Below, in pieces: positions 1-5,863 of a stretch of DNA of 8,814 nucleotides. The notes under the pieces were generated by a model. That model was not told the origin of the DNA. It worked only from the letters and a program-made list of their open reading frames with translations, and made no database searches. The DNA lies in the NCBI GenBank assembly GCA_964528315.1, contig CAZGRO010000063.1, positions 1 to 8,814 on the forward strand, in the 5' to 3' direction. The position numbers and the translations under genes were made by a program. Origin of the DNA: JALHTG01 sp964528315 (GTDB taxonomy: Archaea; Thermoproteota; Bathyarchaeia; 40CM-2-53-6; JALHTG01). Within the stretch, counting starts at the first letter, position 1, and each line of letters opens with the position of its first letter.

Positions 1-1394
1 CCTGTCCGTGTGCGCCGCGTAACAGCCTCATATATCTGAATCATCGGGTTTCCGTCGCTTACAGGATAGTCACTATTGCCTGCCGCGATTATGCCCATTT
101 CCAGCATCGTCTTGTGTGGGTGAAGCCAACGAGCCCTATCCGGGCCGAAGTTCTCCAAGTAGTCGTCGCCTACACCCCACATGTAACCAATGCTTGACGA
201 TGGAGTAACACTCAGCTTCTTGATTCTGTGCAGCTGCTTCGGAGTGCAAAGACTGTTATGCTCAATCCTGTGACGCATGTCAGGCCTGGGGCTGAAACGC
301 TCCGCTTCCTCAATGGCGTCCAAGGCCGCGTCAATTCCCCTGTCGCCTATGCTATGGATGCTGACCCGTATCCCCGACTGATGCGCTTTCACGGTGAGCC
401 TTCTGATCTCCTCAGGACTGGTCGCCATGATGCCCAGTCCCTTTGTCCCGCGATGCTGAGGCGTGTAGACTGCTGCTGAGCCACCAGCTCCTGATCCATC
501 TCCCATGATCTTCAGCGACATCACCTTCAGCCATTCGTCTCCGAAACCCGATTCAATGCCCAAGGCCACCATCTCCTCAAGAGCATCGACCCCCTTCATG
601 TGCTCAGGATGAACGCTGACCATCAGCAGGGTTCTCACCTGGCGCGCCCCCTCCCTAAGCAGTTCTTGATAGGCCTTAACCGAATCAGCATATGCGCTCG
701 CATCGTGAGTTGTTGTCACTCCCCAACTTGAGAACTGGTTCCAGACACTTCTCATCCCCTCCTTGATCTCTTGGACCGTGTAGCGGGGGATGAGTGAGGA
801 CACGAGCGTAACGGCCATTTCATATAGGAGCCCGGTTGGCTCGCCTTTCTCGTCCCGGTCTATCTGGCCGCCCGGGGGATCCTTTGTCTCCCGGGTGATC
901 CCGGCCAGTTCCAGCGCCTTGCTGTTCACAACGTACAAATGCCCAGTCTCCTTGCTGATGAAGACCGGATTCTTAGGCGCGACCTCATCGAGCTCCCAGC
1001 GAGTAATGTGACGCCGTTCAACGAGTTTGATGTCGTTGTAGTTCGTTCCCCTAACCCATTTGCCGGGGCCAAGCTCCGTAGCCTTCTCCGCTACCATGCC
1101 CAGAATTTCCTTGATGCTCTTCACAGGTGGAGAGCGACAGTTGATCTCATAGATTCTGGTCGCGGCGTGACTTGGATGAGTGTGGGTGTCGATGAAGCCG
1201 GGTAGTGCGGTCTTACCATCCAGATCTACGATCTCGGTTCTGGCGCCAATCATTTCCTTGATATGGGAGTTGGAGTCTATCGCCAGAATCCTGTCGCCCT
1301 TGATAGCTACAGCCTCAACGATGGAATTCTCCGCATCGACCGTCAGGATTTTCCCGTTCACTATCACCATATCAGCTGCGGTTGGTTCACTCAA
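1..1394 (-). CDS. YtcJ-like metal-dependent amidohydrolase (C-terminus cut by window edge)
   Basis: This is a probable zinc-dependent hydrolase of the amidohydrolase superfamily, YtcJ branch, acting on an unknown amide or ester in the cytoplasm. The reading frame is open for 464 codons to base 3. The N-terminus has the family's short beta-sandwich start (ADMVIVNGKILTVD, residues 7-20). It is followed by the metal motif GFIDTHTH (66-73, ligands His71 and His73), GHLYVVNSKALELAG (151-165), HSIGDRG (347-353), RIEHN (376-380) and AAGNSDYPV (437-445). The usual 'GSD' is NSD here, but the catalytic Asp442 is kept. Family members are about 530-550 residues, so roughly the last 70-80 are outside the window. 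The TTG at 1394 is preferred because the ATG at 1370 would remove the conserved 'AD' before MVIVNGK. A TTG at 1403 is also possible. The gene starts 59 bases after the M20 hydrolase stops, on the same strand, so the two are probably co-transcribed. Family is confident, substrate is not. Confidence 0.9.
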   Translation of the reverse strand, partial: MSEPTAADMVIVNGKILTVDAENSIVEAVAIKGDRILAIDSNSHIKEMIGARTEIVDLDGKTALPGFIDTHTHPSHAATRIYEINCRSPPVKSIKEILGMVAEKATELGPGKWVRGTNYNDIKLVERRHITRWELDEVAPKNPVFISKETGHLYVVNSKALELAGITRETKDPPGGQIDRDEKGEPTGLLYEMAVTLVSSLIPRYTVQEIKEGMRSVWNQFSSWGVTTTHDASAYADSVKAYQELLREGARQVRTLLMVSVHPEHMKGVDALEEMVALGIESGFGDEWLKVMSLKIMGDGSGAGGSAAVYTPQHRGTKGLGIMATSPEEIRRLTVKAHQSGIRVSIHSIGDRGIDAALDAIEEAERFSPRPDMRHRIEHNSLCTPKQLHRIKKLSVTPSSSIGYMWGVGDDYLENFGPDRARWLHPHKTMLEMGIIAAGNSDYPVSDGNPMIQIYEAVTRRTRT

Positions 1395-1453
1395 CCGTAT
1401 CAATCACTCATCCTTTGATCTGGTCTAGAACCGGAAAGGAAAGTGCGGACTAT

Positions 1454-2890
1454 CTATTTCTTTTTCCACATATCTAGTGGCGGCTTCATCTCGGGTGGCA
1501 GTGGTGACTTGTACGTTCTTTCGCCAAGTTTCTGCTCAAATTCCTCTCGTATCTTCTTGAGTAGGTCAGGCTTGGTTAGCAGATCGATGGCGCAGGCCGA
1601 CATCGTTTTCGCTGAAAAGATCAGAGACTTGTGGCCAATTCCCATCCCTGACTGCGCTGTGTTCTGCCAAGAATGGCCGGGACTTCCTAGCACGAATGTT
1701 GATGTTGTGAGCTCCATGGCAGGGGCCTTCCAGCTCACATCCGAGACATCAGTCGACCCTGCTCCCCACCTCTCCCATGTGTCAGGAACTGTTCGATCCA
1801 ACTCAACATCCACAAGCTTCTCCCAATCCGGCCTCTTCGACTTCCTCAACCAATCTCTCTTGGTCTCCGCCGTTATCGTCTTCGAGATCTCCTTCGCGAA
1901 CTTGACCTCATCCTCAGCATACTGCGGCGGACCGATCTCACGCATGTTGCTGATTATGAGATCGTTCAGAGCCTTGTTCAGGATCTTATTGTACAGGCCA
2001 CCGACAAACTCCACCTTAAGCGTCGTCCCGGTCATCATAGCGGCGCCTTTAGCGACCTCAATGACCCTATTGTATATCTGCTCGACCTGATCTCTTTCCG
2101 GAGCTCGTATGTAGTACCATGAGCATGCGTACGCGGGGACCACGTTCGGTTGGTCTCCGCCAGAAGTCACCACGTAATGCATTCGAGCCTCCTGAATGAC
2201 ATGCTCACGTAGATAGTTCACACCGATATTCATCAGCTCAACTGCATCTATCGCGCTTCTCCCCTGTTCAGGAGAACCTGCCGCGTGTGAGGAGACCCCG
2301 TAGAAATGGAACTTTGCATCATTCACCGCATTATTCCCCGAGTAACCTCCAGTGTTCATTGAGCCAGGGTGATGGCTCAGGACCGCATCCAGACCGTCAA
2401 AGAGTCCGTCTCTGACCATGTAGACCTTGCCGCCAGCCGTCTCCTCTGCCGGAGTCCCGAAGAACTGCACAGTGCCCTTCACCCCGAACGCCTCCATCGC
2501 CATCTTTGTGGCAACCGCGGCAGCCATTCCCGATGTGCCGTGGATGTTGTGGCCGCAGCCGTGGCCCGGAGCACCCTCGACGACCGGCTCCTTCCAAGGA
2601 ACAGTCTTCTGAGATACTCCGCCCAATGCGTCATACTCGCCCATTATTCCAATGGTGGGCTTGCCCGAGCCGTAGGTCGCCACAAAGGCGGTAGGCATCC
2701 CTGCGACCCCCATCTCAACCTTGAACCCTGCCTTCCTCAACTCGTCAGCCAGCAACGCTGAAGATTTGAACTCCTGAAGCCCAAGCTCGGCGAACTCCCA
2801 GATCTTGTCGCTAACCTCAATTATATGCGATTCATTCTCCGCGATCCAGCTCAAAGCCTTCTGCTTCTCTCTTTCAGGCATACAAACCAC
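1454..2890 (-). CDS. M20-family metallohydrolase, AbgB-like (aminobenzoyl-glutamate hydrolase type)
   Basis: This is a 478-residue M20 peptidase/aminoacylase-like enzyme, most like the AbgB branch that hydrolyses p-aminobenzoyl-glutamate and other N-acyl amino acids or dipeptides. Two-metal-site motifs are visible: GEYDALG (84-90), PGHGCGHN (108-115, Cys112/His114), PAEETAGG (147-154, catalytic Glu149 and ligand Glu150), SHHPG (172-176) and SPGHSWQ (403-409, His406). The lid/dimerisation domain spans about 190-300 and includes SSHAAGSPEQGRSA (200-213). Length and all key residues look complete. The first codon is GTG at 2890, with an ATG three codons later at 2881. A TATA box centred about 26 bases upstream of 2890 suggests a leaderless or nearly leaderless mRNA, which fits either start. 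The YtcJ-like amidohydrolase follows downstream, so a joint amide-degradation role is likely. No AbgA partner or transporter of the aminobenzoyl-glutamate system is in view, so the true substrate is open. Confidence 0.93.
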   Translation of the reverse strand: MVCMPEREKQKALSWIAENESHIIEVSDKIWEFAELGLQEFKSSALLADELRKAGFKVEMGVAGMPTAFVATYGSGKPTIGIMGEYDALGGVSQKTVPWKEPVVEGAPGHGCGHNIHGTSGMAAAVATKMAMEAFGVKGTVQFFGTPAEETAGGKVYMVRDGLFDGLDAVLSHHPGSMNTGGYSGNNAVNDAKFHFYGVSSHAAGSPEQGRSAIDAVELMNIGVNYLREHVIQEARMHYVVTSGGDQPNVVPAYACSWYYIRAPERDQVEQIYNRVIEVAKGAAMMTGTTLKVEFVGGLYNKILNKALNDLIISNMREIGPPQYAEDEVKFAKEISKTITAETKRDWLRKSKRPDWEKLVDVELDRTVPDTWERWGAGSTDVSDVSWKAPAMELTTSTFVLGSPGHSWQNTAQSGMGIGHKSLIFSAKTMSACAIDLLTKPDLLKKIREEFEQKLGERTYKSPLPPEMKPPLDMWKKK

Positions 2891-2912
2891 AATCCAATCT
2901 ACGGGAGCTTTT

Positions 2913-2920
2913 TTTATAAA
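2913..2920 (-). promoter_or_regulatory. TATA box of the M20 hydrolase gene
   Basis: On the minus strand this reads TTTATAAA, followed by more A residues. It is a good match to archaeal TATA boxes. Its centre lies about 26 bases before the GTG at 2890, which is the usual TATA-to-transcription-start distance in archaea. Transcription therefore probably begins at or within a base or two of the start codon. The motif is seen directly; the transcription start is inferred. Confidence 0.65.
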
Positions 2921-2930
2921 ACTTGAAGTA
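2920..2930. repeat. Palindrome-centred element, copy 1 (possible operator)
   Basis: The sequence AACTTGAAGTA contains the odd-centred palindrome ACTT-G-AAGT (2921-2929). Its exact reverse complement recurs at 3003-3013. This copy abuts the upstream edge of the minus-strand TATA box, where TFB contacts the BRE, so a bound protein could affect recruitment at the hydrolase promoter. The repeat is observed; an operator role is inferred. Confidence 0.4.
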
Positions 2931-2981
2931 AACTCGGGATTTGAGAGACGTTCGGAGAAACTGCTTGCTCAATCCACACAA

Positions 2982-2989
2982 ATCTATAT
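2982..2989 (+). promoter_or_regulatory. Possible TATA box of the COG1751-type gene
   Basis: ATCTATAT sits in an A-rich context and is a modest match to an archaeal TATA box. A start of transcription about 25-26 bases downstream would fall near 3011-3012. That would give a leader of about 6 bases to the GTG at 3018 or about 15 bases to the TTG at 3027. It is weaker than the opposing TATA box. Confidence 0.4.
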
Positions 2990-3002
2990 CAGTACATGAC
3001 TA

Positions 3003-3013
3003 TACTTCAAGTT
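3003..3013. repeat. Palindrome-centred element, copy 2 (possible operator)
   Basis: TACTTCAAGTT is the exact reverse complement of the 2920-2930 element, with palindromic core ACTT-C-AAGT at 3004-3012. The two centres are 83 bases apart. This copy lies over the expected transcription start of the rightward gene, a position typical of repressor sites. The two sites flank both promoters and could be bound together by one dimeric regulator; that is inference only. Confidence 0.4.
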
Positions 3014-3015
3014 CT

Positions 3016-3020
3016 AGGTG
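3016..3020 (+). promoter_or_regulatory. Candidate Shine-Dalgarno AGGTG for an alternative start at 3027
   Basis: AGGTG matches the core of the archaeal ribosome-binding sequence GGAGGTGATC and lies six bases before a TTG at 3027. The annotated GTG start at 3018 is part of this same motif and has no ribosome-binding site of its own. Either start keeps the conserved N-terminus (LNKKTIVYFSE), so the TTG at 3027 is a serious alternative. Confidence 0.4.
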
Positions 3021-3599
3021 TCTGATTTGTTGAACAAGAAGACGATCGTATATTTTTCCGAGCGAGGCGAAGTCAATACAGATGAGACTTTCAAAGCTGC
3101 AAAAGAGCGTGCAACCGAGCTGGGTATCAGGGATATTGTTGTCGCAAGCACAGGAGGACCGACTGGAGTCAAGGCCGTTGAGACCTTCAAAGACTATAAT
3201 GTTGTCGTTGTGACCCATGTGACCGGCATGAAGGAACCTGGGCTGCAGGAGCTGAGCGACGAAATGGCCAAGAAGATCAAGGCCGGAGGAGGAGAAGTCT
3301 TGACAACCGCACACGCATTCTCTGGAGTCAACAGAGCCATCCAGAAGAAATTCAACACGATGTATCCTATTGGCATTATAGCTGAGACATTGAGGCTTTT
3401 CGGTCAAGGGATGAAGGTATGTGTCGAGATCACGGCGATGGCTGCGGATGCTGGGTTGATCCCAGTGGACAAGGACGTGATAGCGATAGCGGGTTCAGGG
3501 AGAGGAGCCGACACAGCAATCGTGGCAAAGCCCGCGAACTCTCACAGCCTCTTCGAGATGGTTGTAAAGGAGATCATAGCCAAACCAAGCAAGATCTAG
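3018..3599 (+). CDS. Stand-alone pyruvate kinase C-terminal-like domain protein (COG1751 type)
   Basis: This is a 193-residue soluble protein resembling the alpha/beta C-terminal domain of pyruvate kinase, found alone in many archaea (COG1751; PF02887-like fold). It lacks the catalytic TIM-barrel of pyruvate kinase, so it cannot be a pyruvate kinase by itself. Visible features are the opening KKTIVYFSERGEVNTDET (7-24), a Rossmann-like strand and turn DIVVASTGGPTGVKA (39-53), VVVVTHVTG (62-70) and a late nucleotide- or anion-binding-like loop IAGSGRGADTA (157-167). Length is normal for the family. The start is GTG at 3018, or TTG at 3027 with an AGGTG site six bases ahead. It is transcribed divergently from the M20 hydrolase across 127 bases that carry shared palindromic elements. 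The next gene lies 103 bases downstream, so joint transcription with it is uncertain. The function is unknown; allosteric ligand binding is a guess from the parent domain. Confidence 0.88.
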   Translation: MSDLLNKKTIVYFSERGEVNTDETFKAAKERATELGIRDIVVASTGGPTGVKAVETFKDYNVVVVTHVTGMKEPGLQELSDEMAKKIKAGGGEVLTTAHAFSGVNRAIQKKFNTMYPIGIIAETLRLFGQGMKVCVEITAMAADAGLIPVDKDVIAIAGSGRGADTAIVAKPANSHSLFEMVVKEIIAKPSKI

Positions 3600-3702
3600 C
3601 CTCCTGTCAAAGAAGAAGGCTGACTCACAGACACAGAAGAAACGCGCGTCGGCAAAGACCAGATCTACGACCGTGACGCCTGGCAATTAGCGCATCAGGC
3701 AG

Positions 3703-3954
3703 ATGATTACAATGGCGGATTCCTTAATCGAAATAGCGGGATGGGTAGGCGCGATCCTGGTCCTTCTAGCCTATTTCCTGATCACAACAAGAAAGCTTGA
3801 TGCAAAGACGAAGACCTATCACGTAATGAACTTAGCTGGAGGGATTGGACTCGCAGTCAATGCGATTGCAAACAATGCCTATCCTTCAGCGGCAGTGAAC
3901 TGGGTCTGGATTGCTGTCGCATGTTACGGGATACTGAAGGGAATAGTGCGTTAG
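3703..3954 (+). CDS. Small three-helix membrane protein, CBU_0592-like
   Basis: This 83-residue integral membrane protein has three predicted helices: about 9-28 (IEIAGWVGAILVLLAYFLIT), 40-57 (HVMNLAGGIGLAVNAIAN) and 62-80 (SAAVNWVWIAVACYGILKG). A short basic loop TRKLDAKTKTY joins the first two. The pattern, with 'GWVGAxLxLxAYFL' in helix 1, 'NLxGGxGLxxNA' in helix 2 and a final W-rich helix, resembles the CBU_0592 family of small membrane proteins, whose function is unknown. The ATG at 3703 is followed by an in-frame ATG at 3712 (MADSLIE). The later start has a GATGAT ribosome-binding-like stretch just before it and may be the real one. Only 9 bases separate its stop from the next gene, so it probably heads or joins the CFI-box/ABC-transporter operon. 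The family match is from memory of the pattern and is moderately sure; the membrane nature is sure. Confidence 0.75.
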   Translation: MITMADSLIEIAGWVGAILVLLAYFLITTRKLDAKTKTYHVMNLAGGIGLAVNAIANNAYPSAAVNWVWIAVACYGILKGIVR

Positions 3955-3963
3955 CCGCAGCAA

Positions 3964-4902
3964 TTGTCAGAGCGGATTGCGATGATGAAATACTGCCATG
4001 AAAACTACCGGGCACCAATCTCAGTGTCAATGGCTATCATTCTCATTGCCGCACTATTCTTTCTAGTCGAGGTTGATGTGAACCATCCAATACGCACCAC
4101 AGCTCCTCCCATCGAACTGAAGGCCCTCATGCAAAACGCAGAGAACCAAATCACGACAACATCAACAAGCACCACCACAACCACATCGACAACAACATCC
4201 TCTACCACAACAACCACAACGACCATCACCACCACAAGATGGACAAGAACAACAACTACGACAGAATCCTATCTAACCACAACAACGAGAACCACCGGAA
4301 TGACCTACACCTCCACCAGCCTCTCTCCAACCTTTACAGGCTCAACCACGCTCACCGTGATTTGGATATACTCAACGACAACCACAACCACCACAACCAT
4401 CACGCAGATTGGGACAACACGGCTCATTGCGACAACCTCAGTCGGGACTACGGTAACAATAACGACTGCGATCACTTCTGGAACAAGACAATGTATCATT
4501 GCATCAGTCGCATATGGTTCATCGATTGCGCCTGAACTCCAGTTCTTGAGAGAACTCCGCGATGAGGCAATACTGAGAAGCTTCGTTGGAAAACAGTTCA
4601 TGAAGGCGTTTGATGAGTTCTACTACTCATTCAGTCCAAGATTTGCAGAGATTCTAGAGAAGGCCCCCCTTCTCCGATCTCTGACGCGAATACTAGTCTC
4701 TCCACTGATTGCTTCCCTTCGAACGGCAGCGATAGCTGTCACACCTCATCCATGCAACTTGGAGTTCACCAACGTTCTCTTCGGCCTAGTCGCCAGCGCA
4801 TTAACTGGAACGGCATATTTCTTGCCAGTTCTGATTCTTTCCAAGACTGCTCCTAAATTCAGAAGCAGATTAGCCTCCACTGAACTGAAAAGAGAGGACT
4901 AG
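3964..4902 (+). CDS. Thr-rich membrane-anchored surface protein with CFI-box domain
   Basis: This protein of up to 312 residues has a surface-stalk layout. An N-terminal hydrophobic helix (18-36) is an uncleaved anchor or signal. A Thr-dominated stalk (63-173) with runs such as TTTTTSTTTSSTTTTTTT is likely O-glycosylated. The CFI-box domain starts at CIIASVAYGSSIAPELQFLR (177-196) and continues RELRDEAILRSFVGKQF and EFYYSFSPRFAEIL to about residue 250. A second hydrophobic segment lies at about 268-293, with a basic tail KFRSRLASTELKRED. The CFI-box (normally CFIATAxYG) is a recurrent C-terminal module of unknown function in secreted or surface proteins; here it reads CII. The expected topology puts the stalk and CFI-box outside and both ends inside. 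The reading frame starts with TTG at 3964, but ATG at 3982 or 3985 would give a normal short signal-anchor N-terminus and is at least as likely. It lies 9 bases after the small membrane protein and 16 before the ABC ATPase. Confidence 0.8.
   Translation: MSERIAMMKYCHENYRAPISVSMAIILIAALFFLVEVDVNHPIRTTAPPIELKALMQNAENQITTTSTSTTTTTSTTTSSTTTTTTTITTTRWTRTTTTTESYLTTTTRTTGMTYTSTSLSPTFTGSTTLTVIWIYSTTTTTTTTITQIGTTRLIATTSVGTTVTITTAITSGTRQCIIASVAYGSSIAPELQFLRELRDEAILRSFVGKQFMKAFDEFYYSFSPRFAEILEKAPLLRSLTRILVSPLIASLRTAAIAVTPHPCNLEFTNVLFGLVASALTGTAYFLPVLILSKTAPKFRSRLASTELKRED
4150..4482 (+). repeat. Low-complexity ACC/ACA (Thr) trinucleotide tract
   Basis: This stretch is dominated by Thr codons ACA, ACC and ACG with some Ser and Ile codons. 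It forms imperfect trinucleotide runs, densest at about 4150-4260 and 4373-4400. It encodes the stalk of the CFI-box protein. The strong skew (A and C on the plus strand) keeps other frames open, which produces spurious Val-rich antisense and Asn/His-rich sense frames. Codon variety inside the tract suggests selection on the protein composition, although slippage could still change its length. Confidence 0.85.
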
Positions 4903-4906
4903 GATT

Positions 4907-4915
4907 AAGGAGATC
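4907..4915 (+). promoter_or_regulatory. Shine-Dalgarno deciding the TTG start of the ABC ATPase
   Basis: AAGGAGATC is a strong match to the archaeal ribosome-binding consensus GGAGGTGATC. The GGAG ends six bases before the TTG at 4919. There is no ATG nearby that keeps the conserved N-terminal strand, so this site supports TTG as the true start. Confidence 0.7.
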
Positions 4916-4918
4916 TGC

Positions 4919-5863
4919 TTGCCGAGCCTCGAGCTGAACCAACTGACGAAGAAATTCGGCACCATCACGGCAGTGGACCACCTCAGCCTTGCAGTTGAGG
5001 AAGGAGAAATCTTCGGCCTCCTAGGACCGAACGGCGCCGGCAAGACAACAACACTCCGCATCCTAGCATGCCTCATCTCGCCTTCAGAAGGCTCCGCTAA
5101 GGTCGGCGGATACGAGATAGCTCAGGAACCTCAGAAGGTCAGAGAGATTGTGGGAATACTGACCGAGAACCCAAGCCTGTACGAGAGACTAACGGCATAT
5201 GAGAACCTGGACTTCTTCGCAGAGGCCTACGGCCTCTCAGACAACCACAAAAGGCGAGACGCCATCAGAGAGCTGCTTGAATCATTTGGGTTGTGGGAAC
5301 GGAGAGACAGCAAGGTAGTCACATTCTCGAAAGGAATGAAACAGAGACTCGCAATCGCCCGAACACTAGTGCATAACCCGCCAATCCTGTTCCTTGACGA
5401 GCCCACCACAGGCCTCGACCCTGAATCTGCGAAAGAAATCAGAGAGCTAGTTGCCCGTCTAGGCCATCGGGAAAGACACACGATTCTGCTGTGCACGCAT
5501 CGCTTAGAAGATGCGGCGAAGCTGTGCAGCAGAGTGACGATCATAAACCAAGGCAGAGCGATCGCAATCGGAACGCCGGAGGAACTTCAAGGCAAGATAG
5601 CGGGCGAACCGACGCTTCAAGTCTCACTTAGGGAAATCAACTCATCCATAGTGCAAGCGGTGAAAGAGATCAAAGAAGTTAGAGAGGTCATGCCGAATCA
5701 CGGCGAAGGAACCTTGACCATAACCGTTGACGATCTTAACGGTTCCACCCCTGAAGTAGTCAGAAGAATCGTTGAGGCTGGGGGAATGGTGCTCTCGGTC
5801 AATGCGATCAAGCCTTCGCTGGAAGAGGCTTACCTGAAGCTGGTAAGGGAGAAGACGCCATGA
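4919..5863 (+). CDS. ABC transporter ATP-binding protein (NatA/CcmA-like exporter type)
   Basis: This 314-residue cytoplasmic ATPase energises a membrane exporter, almost certainly with the permease that overlaps it. All the nucleotide-binding motifs are present: Walker A GPNGAGKTT (36-44), a Q-loop region GILTENPSLYERLTAYENL (79-97) with Glu in place of Gln, signature FSKGMKQRL (136-144) in place of LSGGQ, Walker B ILFLDE (156-161), D-loop GLDP (165-168) and the H-loop His194 in LLCTH. Both departures are common in this drug/Na+-exporter-like subfamily and do not suggest loss of activity. Residues about 230-314 form the C-terminal extension typical of NatA-like subunits, ending in SLEEAYLKLVRE. 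It starts at TTG 4919 behind a strong ribosome-binding site, 16 bases after the CFI-box gene. Its stop codon overlaps the next start as ATGA. The exported substrate is unknown. Confidence 0.95.
   Translation: MPSLELNQLTKKFGTITAVDHLSLAVEEGEIFGLLGPNGAGKTTTLRILACLISPSEGSAKVGGYEIAQEPQKVREIVGILTENPSLYERLTAYENLDFFAEAYGLSDNHKRRDAIRELLESFGLWERRDSKVVTFSKGMKQRLAIARTLVHNPPILFLDEPTTGLDPESAKEIRELVARLGHRERHTILLCTHRLEDAAKLCSRVTIINQGRAIAIGTPEELQGKIAGEPTLQVSLREINSSIVQAVKEIKEVREVMPNHGEGTLTITVDDLNGSTPEVVRRIVEAGGMVLSVNAIKPSLEEAYLKLVREKTP

Noticed and set aside
228..1428. Several short plus-strand open frames of 73-88 codons
   Set aside because: All are antisense to the continuous amidohydrolase frame, which carries the family motifs.
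1443..2090. A 215-codon plus-strand open frame, rich in Ser and Phe
   Set aside because: It lies wholly antisense to the well-supported M20 hydrolase, and its composition is what the complement of that gene would give; no family pattern is seen.
2369..2761. A 130-codon plus-strand open frame
   Set aside because: It is antisense to the metal-site region of the M20 hydrolase, with no recognisable motif.
3018..3599. Reading this gene as a degraded pyruvate kinase
   Set aside because: It is full length for the free-standing domain family, starts cleanly behind its own promoter and shows no trace of a catalytic barrel upstream.
3598..3621. Imperfect hairpin (AGCCT-c-CT paired with AG-a-AGGCT) overlapping the stop of the COG1751-type gene, considered as a terminator
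   Set aside because: The stem is short and interrupted and no T-rich tract follows, so it could be chance. The rest of the gap to 3702 shows no gene and no convincing TATA box.
4005..4601. Antisense Val-rich frames and an Asn/His-rich sense frame
   Set aside because: They are by-products of the ACC/ACA trinucleotide tract that encodes the Thr stalk; only the Thr frame has flanking membrane helices and a known domain.
4997..5350. Non-canonical ABC signature (FSKGM) and Glu in the Q-loop, considered as signs of a dead ATPase
   Set aside because: Both variants are usual in NatA-like exporter ATPases, and the Walker A, Walker B, D-loop and H-loop are intact.
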